DNA of 46,965 nucleotides from Actinomycetota bacterium. Lineage in GTDB: Bacteria; Actinomycetota; Thermoleophilia; Solirubrobacterales; Solirubrobacteraceae. The position numbers and the translations under genes are program-made. The stretch's first letter is position 1. Every line of letters starts with the position of its first letter. The notes below the pieces were generated by a model. That model had not been told where the DNA came from, did not search any database, and saw only the letters and a program-made list of their open reading frames with translations. The stretch lies in the NCBI GenBank assembly GCA_005888335.1, contig VAWY01000177.1, positions 1-46,965 on the forward strand, written 5' to 3'. Shown one piece after another: positions 16,553-24,473 of this stretch.

Positions 16553-17902
16553 GTGACAATCGTCTTTCGCATACCGGCCTCGGCTGTGGAGCGGGTTGGC
16601 TTCGCCTACTCGCCGTCGATGGAGGCGGTCCTGAGCCTGCATGTCCTGGTGGAGCCCAAGCACCATCCGGTCCAGCATGGGTGGGTGCGGGCGATGCGCG
16701 GGCTGTCGCCGGCGCTCAAGCGCGAGATCGACGTGTTCGCGTTCGCGTTTCGGGCTTACTTCCCGGAGTTCTTCTTCCCGTCGCCGGCTGGCGATCTGCT
16801 GGGCTTCGCGGACGAGCTGGGGCGTCTGCGCGCGATCGACCCCGCGCTGGTGCGCCTGGAGTTCGCGATCCCGCTGATCGGCCCGCAGGCGGGCGGCGGG
16901 GAGGCCCGCGACCCGGCGATGCTCGAGGAGCCGGCGGTGCGCCGCCGCCTGCGCGAGCGCGCGGCCGCGCTGGGCGACGAGGCGCTCGCCGAGCTGCTGC
17001 TCGATGACCCGCGTGCGTTGCTGGAGCGATTTCTGGGGCTGCTGGAGCGCTACTGGGAGGACGCGTTCGCGTCCGAGTGGGAGCGGATCGAGCCCGATCT
17101 CGCCGCGGGCGTCGCCGAGGCCGGCCGCCAGATCGAGGAGCACGGGCTCTATGCGCTGCTGCGGGGCCTGTGGCCGGAGGTGCGCTCCGATCCGGAGGCC
17201 GGCCGGTTCTGGCTCGAGCGGCCGCACGACCACGAGGTCGAGATCGGACCAGAAGATCGGCTGGTCCTGGCCCCGAGCGCGTACGTGTGGCCGCACGTGC
17301 GCGTCAACTGCGACGCGCCGTGGCCGCTGGGGCTGGTGTTCCCGGCGTCCTCGATCGTGCGGGAGGCCCTCCCGCGGATCCCGCCGGCAGCGCTCGTGGG
17401 CGTCCTGCGCGCGCTCGCCGACGACACGCGCCTGCGCGCCTTGCGCCTGATCGCCGAGCGACCGCGCAGCACGCAGGAACTCGCCCCGCTCGTGGGCATC
17501 ACGGAGGCCGCCCTGTCCAAGCACCTGCGCGTGCTCGCCGAGGCCGGGCTGCTCGAGCGCCGTCGCGAGGGCTATTACGTCCTCTATCGACTGGTGCCCG
17601 AGCAGGTCGCCGCGGTGGCGCCGAGCCTAGCGCGTTTCTCGTCCGAGAATCCCCGCGCCAGACTGATTCTCTCTCTGCCGAATAAGTTGATGAGAGTGGG
17701 TTCGGCGTCCACTGTGTGGGCATGGCACTGCTCCGACATCGAGACTTCCTCCTCCTGTTCGCCGGCCAGGGCGTCTCGCGCCTGGGCGACGGGCTCTACA
17801 CCGCCGTCGTCGCCTGGCTGGCCTGGTCGCTCACGCACGAGCCCGGCGCGGTCGCGCTCGTCACCTTGGCCGCATACGGGCCGGCGTTCCTCGCGACGCT
17901 GA
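16553..17902 (+). CDS. DUF5937/ArsR family transcriptional regulator with unusual C-terminal extension
   Basis: A 449-residue reading frame. Residues about 1-270 form a DUF5937-like N-terminal region beginning MTIVFRIPASAVERVGFAYS. An ArsR winged helix follows (ALADDTRLRALRLIAERPRS, TQELAPLVGITEAALSKHLR, VLAEAGLLERRREGYYVLYR). Relatives normally end about 10-15 residues after the YYVLYRL wing; here the frame runs about 95 residues further, through an AT-richer spacer and 181 bp into the MFS gene. A TAA exists at 17683-17685 in the next frame, so a small indel may have removed the natural stop. The GTG start has AAGGA eight bases upstream. It probably controls the adjacent exporter. Confidence 0.75.
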   Translation: MTIVFRIPASAVERVGFAYSPSMEAVLSLHVLVEPKHHPVQHGWVRAMRGLSPALKREIDVFAFAFRAYFPEFFFPSPAGDLLGFADELGRLRAIDPALVRLEFAIPLIGPQAGGGEARDPAMLEEPAVRRRLRERAAALGDEALAELLLDDPRALLERFLGLLERYWEDAFASEWERIEPDLAAGVAEAGRQIEEHGLYALLRGLWPEVRSDPEAGRFWLERPHDHEVEIGPEDRLVLAPSAYVWPHVRVNCDAPWPLGLVFPASSIVREALPRIPPAALVGVLRALADDTRLRALRLIAERPRSTQELAPLVGITEAALSKHLRVLAEAGLLERRREGYYVLYRLVPEQVAAVAPSLARFSSENPRARLILSLPNKLMRVGSASTVWAWHCSDIETSSSCSPARASRAWATGSTPPSSPGWPGRSRTSPARSRSSPWPHTGRRSSRR

Positions 17903-18999
17903 TCGGCGCCTCCTATGCCGATCGCTACGACCGCCGGCGCCTGATGATCGCCACCGACGTGGTCCGGGCCGCCGTCGTCGCGGTCGCGCCGGTGCTGCTC
18001 GCGCTCGGCCTGCTGAACCTCACGCTGCTTGTCGCTGGGGCCGCGCTGCTGGCGCTCATCGGAGCCCCATTCGCTCCGGCGCGCAACGCGATCGTCGCGC
18101 AGATCGTGCCCACCGAACGGTTGCTCGAGGCCAACGGCCTGCTGCAGGTCGCCTTCCGCGCCGCCTTCTTTGTCGGCCCACTGCTGCTCGCGCCGCTGCT
18201 GGCCTTCGCCTCCCTGGAGGTCGTGCTCGCGCTCGACGTGCTCACCTTCCTGGCCTCCGCCGCCACCCTCGCCGCCATCCGCGTGCGCCCGACCGCCCGC
18301 GCGGAGCAGCGGCTCGGGCTGCGTGCGGACCTGGCCGCGGGCCTCGCCGCGTTGCGGGCCGAGCCCGACGTCCTGATCGTCATCGCCACCTTCGTGCTCG
18401 CCCTGGTGACGGCGAGCGGGTTCCTGACGGTCGGCGTCGTCGCGCTCGTCGGCGAGAGCTTCGGCGGCCACGGCGGCGAGTACGGCCTGCTGCTCGGGAT
18501 CGCCGGCGTCGCCGAGGTCTTCGGCGCGCTCGCCCTCGCGCGACTGCCGCTGCGCAACCTCGCCCTCACTGCCGTACTTGCCTGGGCCCTGCTCGGCGCC
18601 TTCCGCTTCCCCCTGGGCCTCGCCGAGACCCCAATCATCGCCGCCGTGCTGCTCGCGGTGACCGGCTTCGCCTCCGCCCTCACCGACATCCCGCTGATCG
18701 CGCTCGTGCAGCAGCGGATCCCCGACCGCCACCTCGCGAAGGCCCTCGGCCTCTGGGAGGCCGGCATCGCCGGCGCCCTCGCCGTCGCGCCCTTCGCGGC
18801 CGCCGCGATCATCGGGCACGTGGGCGTCAGGAACGCCTTCATGCTCTCCGGCGCCGCTCTCATCGGGCTCGCTGCGATCGCCGCGATCACCATCACGCGC
18901 GTCACCGCCACTCCAATCCCGCGCCCGCCGACCGTCGACGCCCAGGCTCTGCGACCGAGGGCACGTTGCCGCGTCCGATCGAACGACGTGGCCGCGTGA
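17722..18999 (+). CDS. MFS transporter (EntS/MFS_3-like exporter)
   Basis: A 425-residue inner-membrane protein with about 12 hydrophobic segments. The loop between helices 2 and 3 carries IGASYADRYDRRRLMIATDV, the standard G-x-x-x-D-R-x-x-R-R MFS signature. FAPARNAIVAQIVPTERLLE is typical of the MFS_3 drug/siderophore exporter branch. ATG 17722 is chosen; a GTG two codons earlier is also possible. The gene overlaps the tail of the ArsR-type regulator reading frame, so coupled expression is likely and the regulator is the obvious candidate controller. Confidence 0.88.
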   Translation: MALLRHRDFLLLFAGQGVSRLGDGLYTAVVAWLAWSLTHEPGAVALVTLAAYGPAFLATLIGASYADRYDRRRLMIATDVVRAAVVAVAPVLLALGLLNLTLLVAGAALLALIGAPFAPARNAIVAQIVPTERLLEANGLLQVAFRAAFFVGPLLLAPLLAFASLEVVLALDVLTFLASAATLAAIRVRPTARAEQRLGLRADLAAGLAALRAEPDVLIVIATFVLALVTASGFLTVGVVALVGESFGGHGGEYGLLLGIAGVAEVFGALALARLPLRNLALTAVLAWALLGAFRFPLGLAETPIIAAVLLAVTGFASALTDIPLIALVQQRIPDRHLAKALGLWEAGIAGALAVAPFAAAAIIGHVGVRNAFMLSGAALIGLAAIAAITITRVTATPIPRPPTVDAQALRPRARCRVRSNDVAA

Positions 19000-19286
19000 A
19001 GACCATTCGTCGGCGTACGCAGCCGCCGAGTCGTACCGGCATCGACTGAAGACCAGGCCGCGAAGAGATCGCCGAGCGCCGCTCAGATCAGCGGCCAAGT
19101 CGTGCGGTTCGAGGTGCGAGGGCGGGAGTCACGCCGACCTGCATGCCCCGTTGTCGAGCGCCACACCCTGCCAGTCGGCTCCCCCGGCTGAGATATGACG
19201 TCGTCGGGCCGACACGAGCGCGCGGGCGAGGCTCGCTGCCGCTGCGTTTCGCGCAAACCGGAAGCGCCTGTGGCGCACGTCGAAAA

Positions 19287-19730
19287 TCAGGCCGGTGGTC
19301 GACCGGCTGGCGTCAGTCCGTGGCGCCGCATGACGTCACCGATCCGCGCGAGATCGGGTGGCCCACCCGCGGACTGTGCGAAGACGGCGGCAACCTCTCG
19401 GAAGTAGTCGGGCCCGAGAACGCCGGGAGTGATGATGCACAGCGTCTTGGCGTCAACGTCGCCGTGGTTGTCGAAATGGTGAACCGCTCCACGCCGGATG
19501 CACAGCGCCTCGCCCGCCGCCACGTCGACCGCCGTCCCGTCGACCGTCCAGGTGGAGACGCCTTCGAGGCCGTAGACCGTCTCTTCGAAGCCGTCGTGGC
19601 TGTGCGGCGCGGGCATCCGGCCGCGCGCCCGGATCGTCGCCTCGAAGACCGCCGCGCTGCCGCCGGAGTCGCTGCCTTCGACGAGGAACTGCACGGCCGT
19701 GTCGCCCACAGGGATCAGCTCACCGCTCAT
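19287..19730 (-). CDS. Cupin domain protein
   Basis: A 147-residue single-domain cupin. Motif 1 is visible as PAPHSHDGFEETVYGLEG (HxH and Glu metal ligands) and motif 2 as GEALCIRRGAVHHFDN (second His). A metal-binding jelly-roll is expected; such proteins act as dioxygenases, isomerases or sensors, and no specific role can be assigned. I use ATG 19730, though upstream GTG and TTG codons are in frame. The gene stands alone. Confidence 0.85.
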   Translation of the reverse strand: MSGELIPVGDTAVQFLVEGSDSGGSAAVFEATIRARGRMPAPHSHDGFEETVYGLEGVSTWTVDGTAVDVAAGEALCIRRGAVHHFDNHGDVDAKTLCIITPGVLGPDYFREVAAVFAQSAGGPPDLARIGDVMRRHGLTPAGRPPA

Positions 19731-19762
19731 CCTCGGCACCCTAGCCAAGCTTCTCGATCGCG

Positions 19763-19781
19763 CTCGTCGCGCGAAGCGACG
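19763..19781 (+). repeat. Short intergenic repeat with CGTCGC/GCGACG hairpin
   Basis: CTCGTCGCGCGAAGCG at 19763-19778 is an exact core match. The arms CGTCGC and GCGACG (19765-19770, 19776-19781) enclose GCGAA. It lies in the gap between two leftward genes. Confidence 0.6.
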
Positions 19782-19795
19782 CTCGGCGCGTGTCG

Positions 19796-20041
19796 TTATC
19801 GGCTGACCAGTTCGTAGCGGGTGTGCCAGTGTGCGCCCAGCTCGAAGCGGGCGGCCAGCTCGACGTTGCCGCGCACGGCGGCGATATCCGCAGCCGGCAC
19901 CGAGAAGCCGAACACGGCACCGCCCTCGCCGAGCGCGACCGTCTCGGCGCGGGCGACGTGGCCGATCCGCTCGGCCGTCTCCCTGTCGAGCGGCTTGACA
20001 TCGGTTTTTGGTCGGAGCGTCAGCTCGATGCGGTCGGCCAT
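19796..20041 (-). CDS. Hypothetical 81-residue protein
   Basis: The protein starts MADRIELTLRPKTDVKPLDR and ends ELGAHWHTRYELVSR. It has good third-position GC bias, an ATG start with GGTGAC just upstream and a TAA stop. It looks soluble and mixed alpha/beta. I recognise no family. It is followed downstream by the cupin gene on the same strand after a short repeat. Confidence 0.6.
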   Translation of the reverse strand: MADRIELTLRPKTDVKPLDRETAERIGHVARAETVALGEGGAVFGFSVPAADIAAVRGNVELAARFELGAHWHTRYELVSR

Positions 20042-20139
20042 GACGTCACCATGGCATGGGCGTCCGTGGAGTCATGGCTCCGCGGACCGTCCCGGATTCG
20101 CGCGAGCGCCCAGGTCTCGGCCGTCTGCGACGCGCGGGC

Positions 20140-21354
20140 CTACCGGCTGGGCACGAGTTGGCTGAGCGCTCGCGCTGTCACGCGCGGGTCGAGCATGCGC
20201 AGCGAGGAGCGTCGGCGGGTGGCGACCTCCTCGACCGCCCGTGCGGCGATCGCGTCGTTGGCGGCAGCGCGAAAGAGCATGCGCTCGTTCGCTCGGAGCT
20301 TGCGTCCGGAGGACATGTCGGAGATCAGCCAGTGCTCGAGGCCGAGCCGGCGCCTGAATGCGCGGCGGTAGCGGTCGAGCGCGCGATCCAGGTCGCCGTG
20401 TTCCAACAGCGCGGTGCGGGTGTGATCGACGAGCCACTCGGCGCTCTGAAAGGCCCAGCCGCAGCCGACGCCGAACGATGGGTCGCTGGCCATCGCGGCG
20501 TCGCCGACGAACGCGACGCCCGGCCGGGCGGCGGGTCGCATCACGTTGGGCACCTCGAGCTTGCCGATGAGCTTCGACGCGCGTTCGGCGCCGGCGAGGT
20601 CGGGCGCGTCGGGCAGCGCGGCGACCATCCGGCGGTAGGCCCGCTCAGGATCGGCGCGGAACTCAGCGAGACGCGAACGGTGCGGCGCCGCGACGACGAC
20701 GCTCAGGTCGTCCTCGTTGGGAAAGTCGGCTGCACCGTCGGGGTCCAGGAACCACAACCGCGCGCGGCTGGTGCGTGGCCGCACGCCCTTCCAGTACGCG
20801 AAGTAAAAGAAGCGACCGTGCCGGCGCACACGGCCCGGAACCCGCGCCAGCCGCGCGATCGTCGAGCCGCGACCGTCGGCGCCGACGACCAGCCTCGCGC
20901 GGATCGCGCGGACGACGTGGCCCGGCGTTTCGACCTCGATGCCGGCCGGGCGGCCGTTATCGCCCACGAGCCCGACCGCCGCCCAACCCGAGAGAAGCTC
21001 GACGCCGGGCGTCCCCGCCGCGAGCTCGCGCAGGATGGGATCCAGCGTCCGCCGCGTCACCCCGTACCCGTACGGGACGTCGTTCGGGAAGCGCATCCAA
21101 CCGCCGTAGGGGGACCACGCTTCTACGTGGCTGCGCACCGCGCCGCGAGCCTCGAGCTTGTCCGCCAAGCCCAAGCGCCCGATCGTCGGCACCGCACTCG
21201 AGAGGATCTGGTGCGTGCAGACCACCTTGTAGGCGGTCGGATCGGGCCGCCTCTCGACAATGGCCACGCGCGCCCCAGCCAACCCGAACAGGCGCGCCGC
21301 AGTACAGCCCGCGATGCTCGCGCCAACCACGGCCACATCGAACCGCGCCGCCAC
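20140..21354 (-). CDS. FAD-dependent monooxygenase/geranylgeranyl reductase-like oxidoreductase
   Basis: A 404-residue flavoprotein. The FAD Rossmann motif is FDVAVVGASIAGCTAARLFG (residues about 6-25). A DG-type motif is in ARLVVGADGRGSTIARLA, and the GD motif that contacts FAD ribityl is in GVAFVGDAAMASDPSFGVGC. This is the aromatic hydroxylase/halogenase/GGR superfamily. The GTG at 21354 starts just before the Rossmann fold, with GAGACGA upstream; no ATG fits better. It is divergent from a VOC protein and an isomerase-like protein, a setting that suggests oxidation of an aromatic or polyketide-like substrate (inference). Confidence 0.87.
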   Translation of the reverse strand: MAARFDVAVVGASIAGCTAARLFGLAGARVAIVERRPDPTAYKVVCTHQILSSAVPTIGRLGLADKLEARGAVRSHVEAWSPYGGWMRFPNDVPYGYGVTRRTLDPILRELAAGTPGVELLSGWAAVGLVGDNGRPAGIEVETPGHVVRAIRARLVVGADGRGSTIARLARVPGRVRRHGRFFYFAYWKGVRPRTSRARLWFLDPDGAADFPNEDDLSVVVAAPHRSRLAEFRADPERAYRRMVAALPDAPDLAGAERASKLIGKLEVPNVMRPAARPGVAFVGDAAMASDPSFGVGCGWAFQSAEWLVDHTRTALLEHGDLDRALDRYRRAFRRRLGLEHWLISDMSSGRKLRANERMLFRAAANDAIAARAVEEVATRRRSSLRMLDPRVTARALSQLVPSR

Positions 21355-21507
21355 TCGTCTCGAGCGAAGTATTCCGCAAGGTTCAGTTTGGATACGCCGC
21401 CGCCGCGATCCTTCGCGCGCCCACGAATGCTGCCGTGCACGAGGCCGACGCGCGGGCCGCTGCCAAGGGTGCGGACGTCGAGGCCGGTCACGCGGGAGAA
21501 TTTCCGG

Positions 21508-21927
21508 ATGGCCACGCAACTCGTCCACACGTGCCTGCGCGTCCGCGACCCGGAGGCATCGGTGGGGTTCTACCGGTCCCTCGGCTTCGAGCAGCGCGGG
21601 CGGCTCAACTTCGACAGCGCCGACATCGTCTACCTCGGGCTGCCGGGCGGCCGCGACACGCTCGAGCTGACGGTCAACGTGGGGCGCACCGAGCCGTACG
21701 ACCTCGGTGCGGGCTACAACCACGTCGCCGACCTCGGGGCGGTGTTGGATCGGCTGCGGTCGGAGCTCGGCGTAGAGCCCGAGAAGCCGCCGTACCGACC
21801 GGGCGGGCGCGACGACCTGCCAGAGATCGCGTTGGTCGCCGACCCCGACGGCTACCGCGTCGAGCTGATCGACGGCGCCACGTTCGAGACGCCGCAGGAC
21901 CCGCCGCACCCGTCCACCCAGAGCTAG
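21508..21927 (+). CDS. VOC/glyoxalase I family protein
   Basis: A 139-residue protein with two beta-alpha-beta-beta-beta modules. The metal ligands of glyoxalase I can be lined up: His7 in LVHTCLRVRD, Glu in DTLELTVNVG, His in GAGYNHVADL, and Glu in DGYRVELID near the end. Lactoylglutathione lyase-like chemistry or a related lyase/dioxygenase is possible. GGGAGAA stands eight bases before the ATG. The next gene follows after 14 bases, so the two form an operon. Confidence 0.85.
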   Translation: MATQLVHTCLRVRDPEASVGFYRSLGFEQRGRLNFDSADIVYLGLPGGRDTLELTVNVGRTEPYDLGAGYNHVADLGAVLDRLRSELGVEPEKPPYRPGGRDDLPEIALVADPDGYRVELIDGATFETPQDPPHPSTQS

Positions 21928-21941
21928 GAGCCCGTGTTCGC

Positions 21942-22259
21942 ATGCTGTTCTTCGTCCGGTTCGACGTTCATCAGCCGGCTTCGGTCGACAACCCGCAGCT
22001 GATCGAGACCTGGAAGCGCGAGGCCGTCGCGGCGCTCGGCGCGGTCGAGGCGGGGGCCGTCAAGCACCTATGGAAGGTCGCCGGGCAGCGCGTCGTGCTT
22101 GCGGTGATCGACCTGCCGTCCGGCGAGGACCTCGACCGGGCGCTCGGCGGGCTGCCGATCATCCGCGAGATGGGCGCCGGCGTCACCACGACCGCGCTGC
22201 CGATCTACGACTACGCGACGTTCGCGTCCGACCTCGAGAGCGGAGTGCACGGACCGTAG
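21942..22259 (+). CDS. Muconolactone isomerase-like protein
   Basis: A 105-residue protein that begins MLFFVRFDVHQP, the usual opening of muconolactone delta-isomerases, and keeps the family's ferredoxin-like layout (VVLAVIDLPSGEDLDRALGG, LPIIREMGAGVTTTALPIYD). In the beta-ketoadipate pathway the enzyme moves the double bond of muconolactone; here no other catechol-branch gene is present, so a different lactone or only a structural relative is possible. AGGAG lies 12 bases before the ATG. Confidence 0.75.
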   Translation: MLFFVRFDVHQPASVDNPQLIETWKREAVAALGAVEAGAVKHLWKVAGQRVVLAVIDLPSGEDLDRALGGLPIIREMGAGVTTTALPIYDYATFASDLESGVHGP

Positions 22260-22772
22260 GCGACGGCCCATCGGCGCGGTGCCGGCTACGCGACGTAGTC
22301 GGCCCAGGGGCGCGGGAAGAGATGGCGGTAGCAGGCTGGCGGTCGACGCGCTGCGCCACGCGTCGCGCGCCAGCAGTCGCGGCGGGCGGTTCCGGCGCGT
22401 GCCCGCCCGGCCCATGGGCGTCGGTTCTCTGGCCGACACCCGCCTGAGGGCAGGTTCCGGCCTACCGGTGCCTGCTACCCAGGGCGTGAAGCGCCCCGGC
22501 GGAGGCGGTCCGGATCCTGCGTTGTCGTGGAGAGGCGCGAGGCACAGTCGGGATCACTCGGCGACGCCGGAGTCGGCCGTGGCGATGTCGTGCACATTGC
22601 CCTTGCTCGCGCCCTGCCCGGGAGTAGCATCGCTGTGCGGATGCGTTCGCCTTGCGCGGCGCGTGGAGGTCGCCGAAGACCGGTATCGGCGCCATGCTCA
22701 CACAGGTTCTCCTGCACGCGCGCTCGCCACCTCGCTCCCTCGTTCAGCACGAGATCGATGAGGGAGACAACC
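22260..22772. other. Non-coding stretch with a hairpin
   Basis: A stem of GCAGG (22450-22454) and CCTGC (22471-22475) with inner CCGG pairs lies 190 bp after the isomerase stop and could be a terminator. The remaining sequence has only shadow-like frames. The promoter of the next operon should be in the last 150 bp, but I cannot point to boxes. Confidence 0.4.
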
Positions 22773-24473
22773 ATGGAAACGCATGACGTGATTGTCGTGG
22801 GCGGCGGCATCTCGGGCGGGCTGCCGGCCGCGACGTACCTCCAGAAGGCCGGCCTGGACGTGGCGATCGTGGAAGCGCGTCCCGAGCTCGGCAACTTCTG
22901 CCCGACGCACGAGACGTGGCCGGAGACCCTCGACAGCCCGCATGCCTCGATCAACTTCTCGGGCAACTCGCCCGCGATCGAGGATCTCGAGCTCGAGTCG
23001 AAGTACGGCTACCGCATCCGGACCACTCCCGTCCTGCTCGGCACGACGCACCGCGACGGCACGAACTGCCTGATCTGCTACGACCCCGAGCAGACCGGGC
23101 GGAGCTTCGGCCGCCACTCCGAGGCCGACGGCGAGACCATCTTCGAGATCCAGAACCGGGTGCTGGAGAAGATGGTCGAGATGAACGAGCTGGCCTTCTA
23201 CTCGCCACACCCGGACGTCGGGAAGTTCGAGGAGATCCTGAAGGTCTGCGGCTACGTCTTCGGCCGCTCGATTGACGAGATGTCGTCGATGACGGCCTAC
23301 GAGCTGATCGAGCTGACGTTCGAGTCCGACAAGGCGCGCCAGACGCTGATCTGCCCGGTTGCGCTGCATCTGCAGGGCGCGCCGCTGTCGCGCGGTCAGG
23401 GCGCCTTCGCCGTGGCCCTGAGCCTCTTCTACACGACGGCGATGGGGATCGGCGGAAACGAGGCTCTGGTCGAGGCCATGACCCGCTGCTTCCTCGACCA
23501 TGGCGGCACGATCTACACGAGCTGCCCGGTCGAGCGCGTCGAGGTCGATGACGGCAAGGCGCGCGCGGTGATCCTCTCAGAGGATGCCGTGTATCCGGGC
23601 GCGCGTATCGAGGCGCGCAACGCCGTGATCTCGAACGTCGGCGCGCGGAAGACGCTCGAGCTGATCGGCGAGCGGACCATGGACGCGGTCGACTCCCGCC
23701 TCGCCACCAAGATGAAGTACTGGAAGATGGACGAGCGTGGTTCGACGGTCACGTCCTGGCTCATCGACGGCGAGATGCCATGGGGCTCGGCGGAGTTCGA
23801 TCCGCTCGTCGACAAGGCGCACCTGATGTACCGGGCCTACGACTCGTGGCAGGACGCGAAGGACTACGTCATGGCCATGATCAACAACGACACCTGGGGC
23901 GCGTTCGGGAACATGATCGAGATTCTCGACTACGCGAAGTGCGACCCCAATGCGGTGTCGCCCGAGGGCTACCGCGTGATCCGCGGAGAGGAGGCGATCC
24001 CCTATCCGCTGCGGCGCGAGGGCGGGCCCGAGGCCTGGGACGGCCCGATCCGCGACGAGATGCTGCGGCGACGCAATGACGTGATGGACTCGATCGCGCC
24101 CGGATTCAAGGAGCGCATCATCGAGGCGTTCCAGTGGACGCCGATCGACATCTGGCGCGTCAACCCGGCGGCCGTGTACGGCCAGGTCCTGGGTGGCGAC
24201 TTCTCCGAGGACCAGTGGATCCTCGACCGCATGCCCTACCGCATGCCGATCCGCCGCCTCTACATGTCCAACTCGGTGTGGCCACTGGGCCTGACCTGGA
24301 TGGCGGCGGGCTACAACGCGGCGCAGGTCGTCGCCGAGGACCTCGGCGTCCGGCACCAGTCGTGGTGGACGCATCGCCCGGTCGCCTGGTTCCTGGAGAA
24401 CATCGAGCGGCTGCTCGAGCCGCTCACGATCGCCGCCCGCGAGCCGGTCGGCACGGGAGGTGACCGGCCATGA
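22773..24473 (+). CDS. NAD(P)/FAD-dependent oxidoreductase, CrtI/phytoene desaturase-like (first of pair)
   Basis: A 566-residue flavoprotein starting METHDVIVVGGGISGGLPAA, a GxGxxG dinucleotide fold at residues 8-20. A C-terminal segment, SVWPLGLTWMAAGYNAAQVV, contacts FAD in this family. The overall plan is that of carotenoid desaturases and retinol saturases, but the middle (NFCPTHETWPETLDSPHASI) is unlike standard CrtI, and no carotenoid synthase gene is nearby. GGGAG lies 7-11 bases before the ATG. Its stop overlaps the start of a second such enzyme (ATGA), so the two may work as a heteromeric or sequential pair. Confidence 0.85.
   Translation: METHDVIVVGGGISGGLPAATYLQKAGLDVAIVEARPELGNFCPTHETWPETLDSPHASINFSGNSPAIEDLELESKYGYRIRTTPVLLGTTHRDGTNCLICYDPEQTGRSFGRHSEADGETIFEIQNRVLEKMVEMNELAFYSPHPDVGKFEEILKVCGYVFGRSIDEMSSMTAYELIELTFESDKARQTLICPVALHLQGAPLSRGQGAFAVALSLFYTTAMGIGGNEALVEAMTRCFLDHGGTIYTSCPVERVEVDDGKARAVILSEDAVYPGARIEARNAVISNVGARKTLELIGERTMDAVDSRLATKMKYWKMDERGSTVTSWLIDGEMPWGSAEFDPLVDKAHLMYRAYDSWQDAKDYVMAMINNDTWGAFGNMIEILDYAKCDPNAVSPEGYRVIRGEEAIPYPLRREGGPEAWDGPIRDEMLRRRNDVMDSIAPGFKERIIEAFQWTPIDIWRVNPAAVYGQVLGGDFSEDQWILDRMPYRMPIRRLYMSNSVWPLGLTWMAAGYNAAQVVAEDLGVRHQSWWTHRPVAWFLENIERLLEPLTIAAREPVGTGGDRP

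Noticed and set aside
17584..19098. A 504-residue leftward frame opposite the MFS gene
   Set aside because: Gly/Asp/Arg/Gln-rich composition typical of antisense of a hydrophobic gene; no motif.
22279..22761. A 160-residue rightward frame in the gap before the CrtI-like pair
   Set aside because: Arginine-rich, with no motif and no SD; treated as non-coding.
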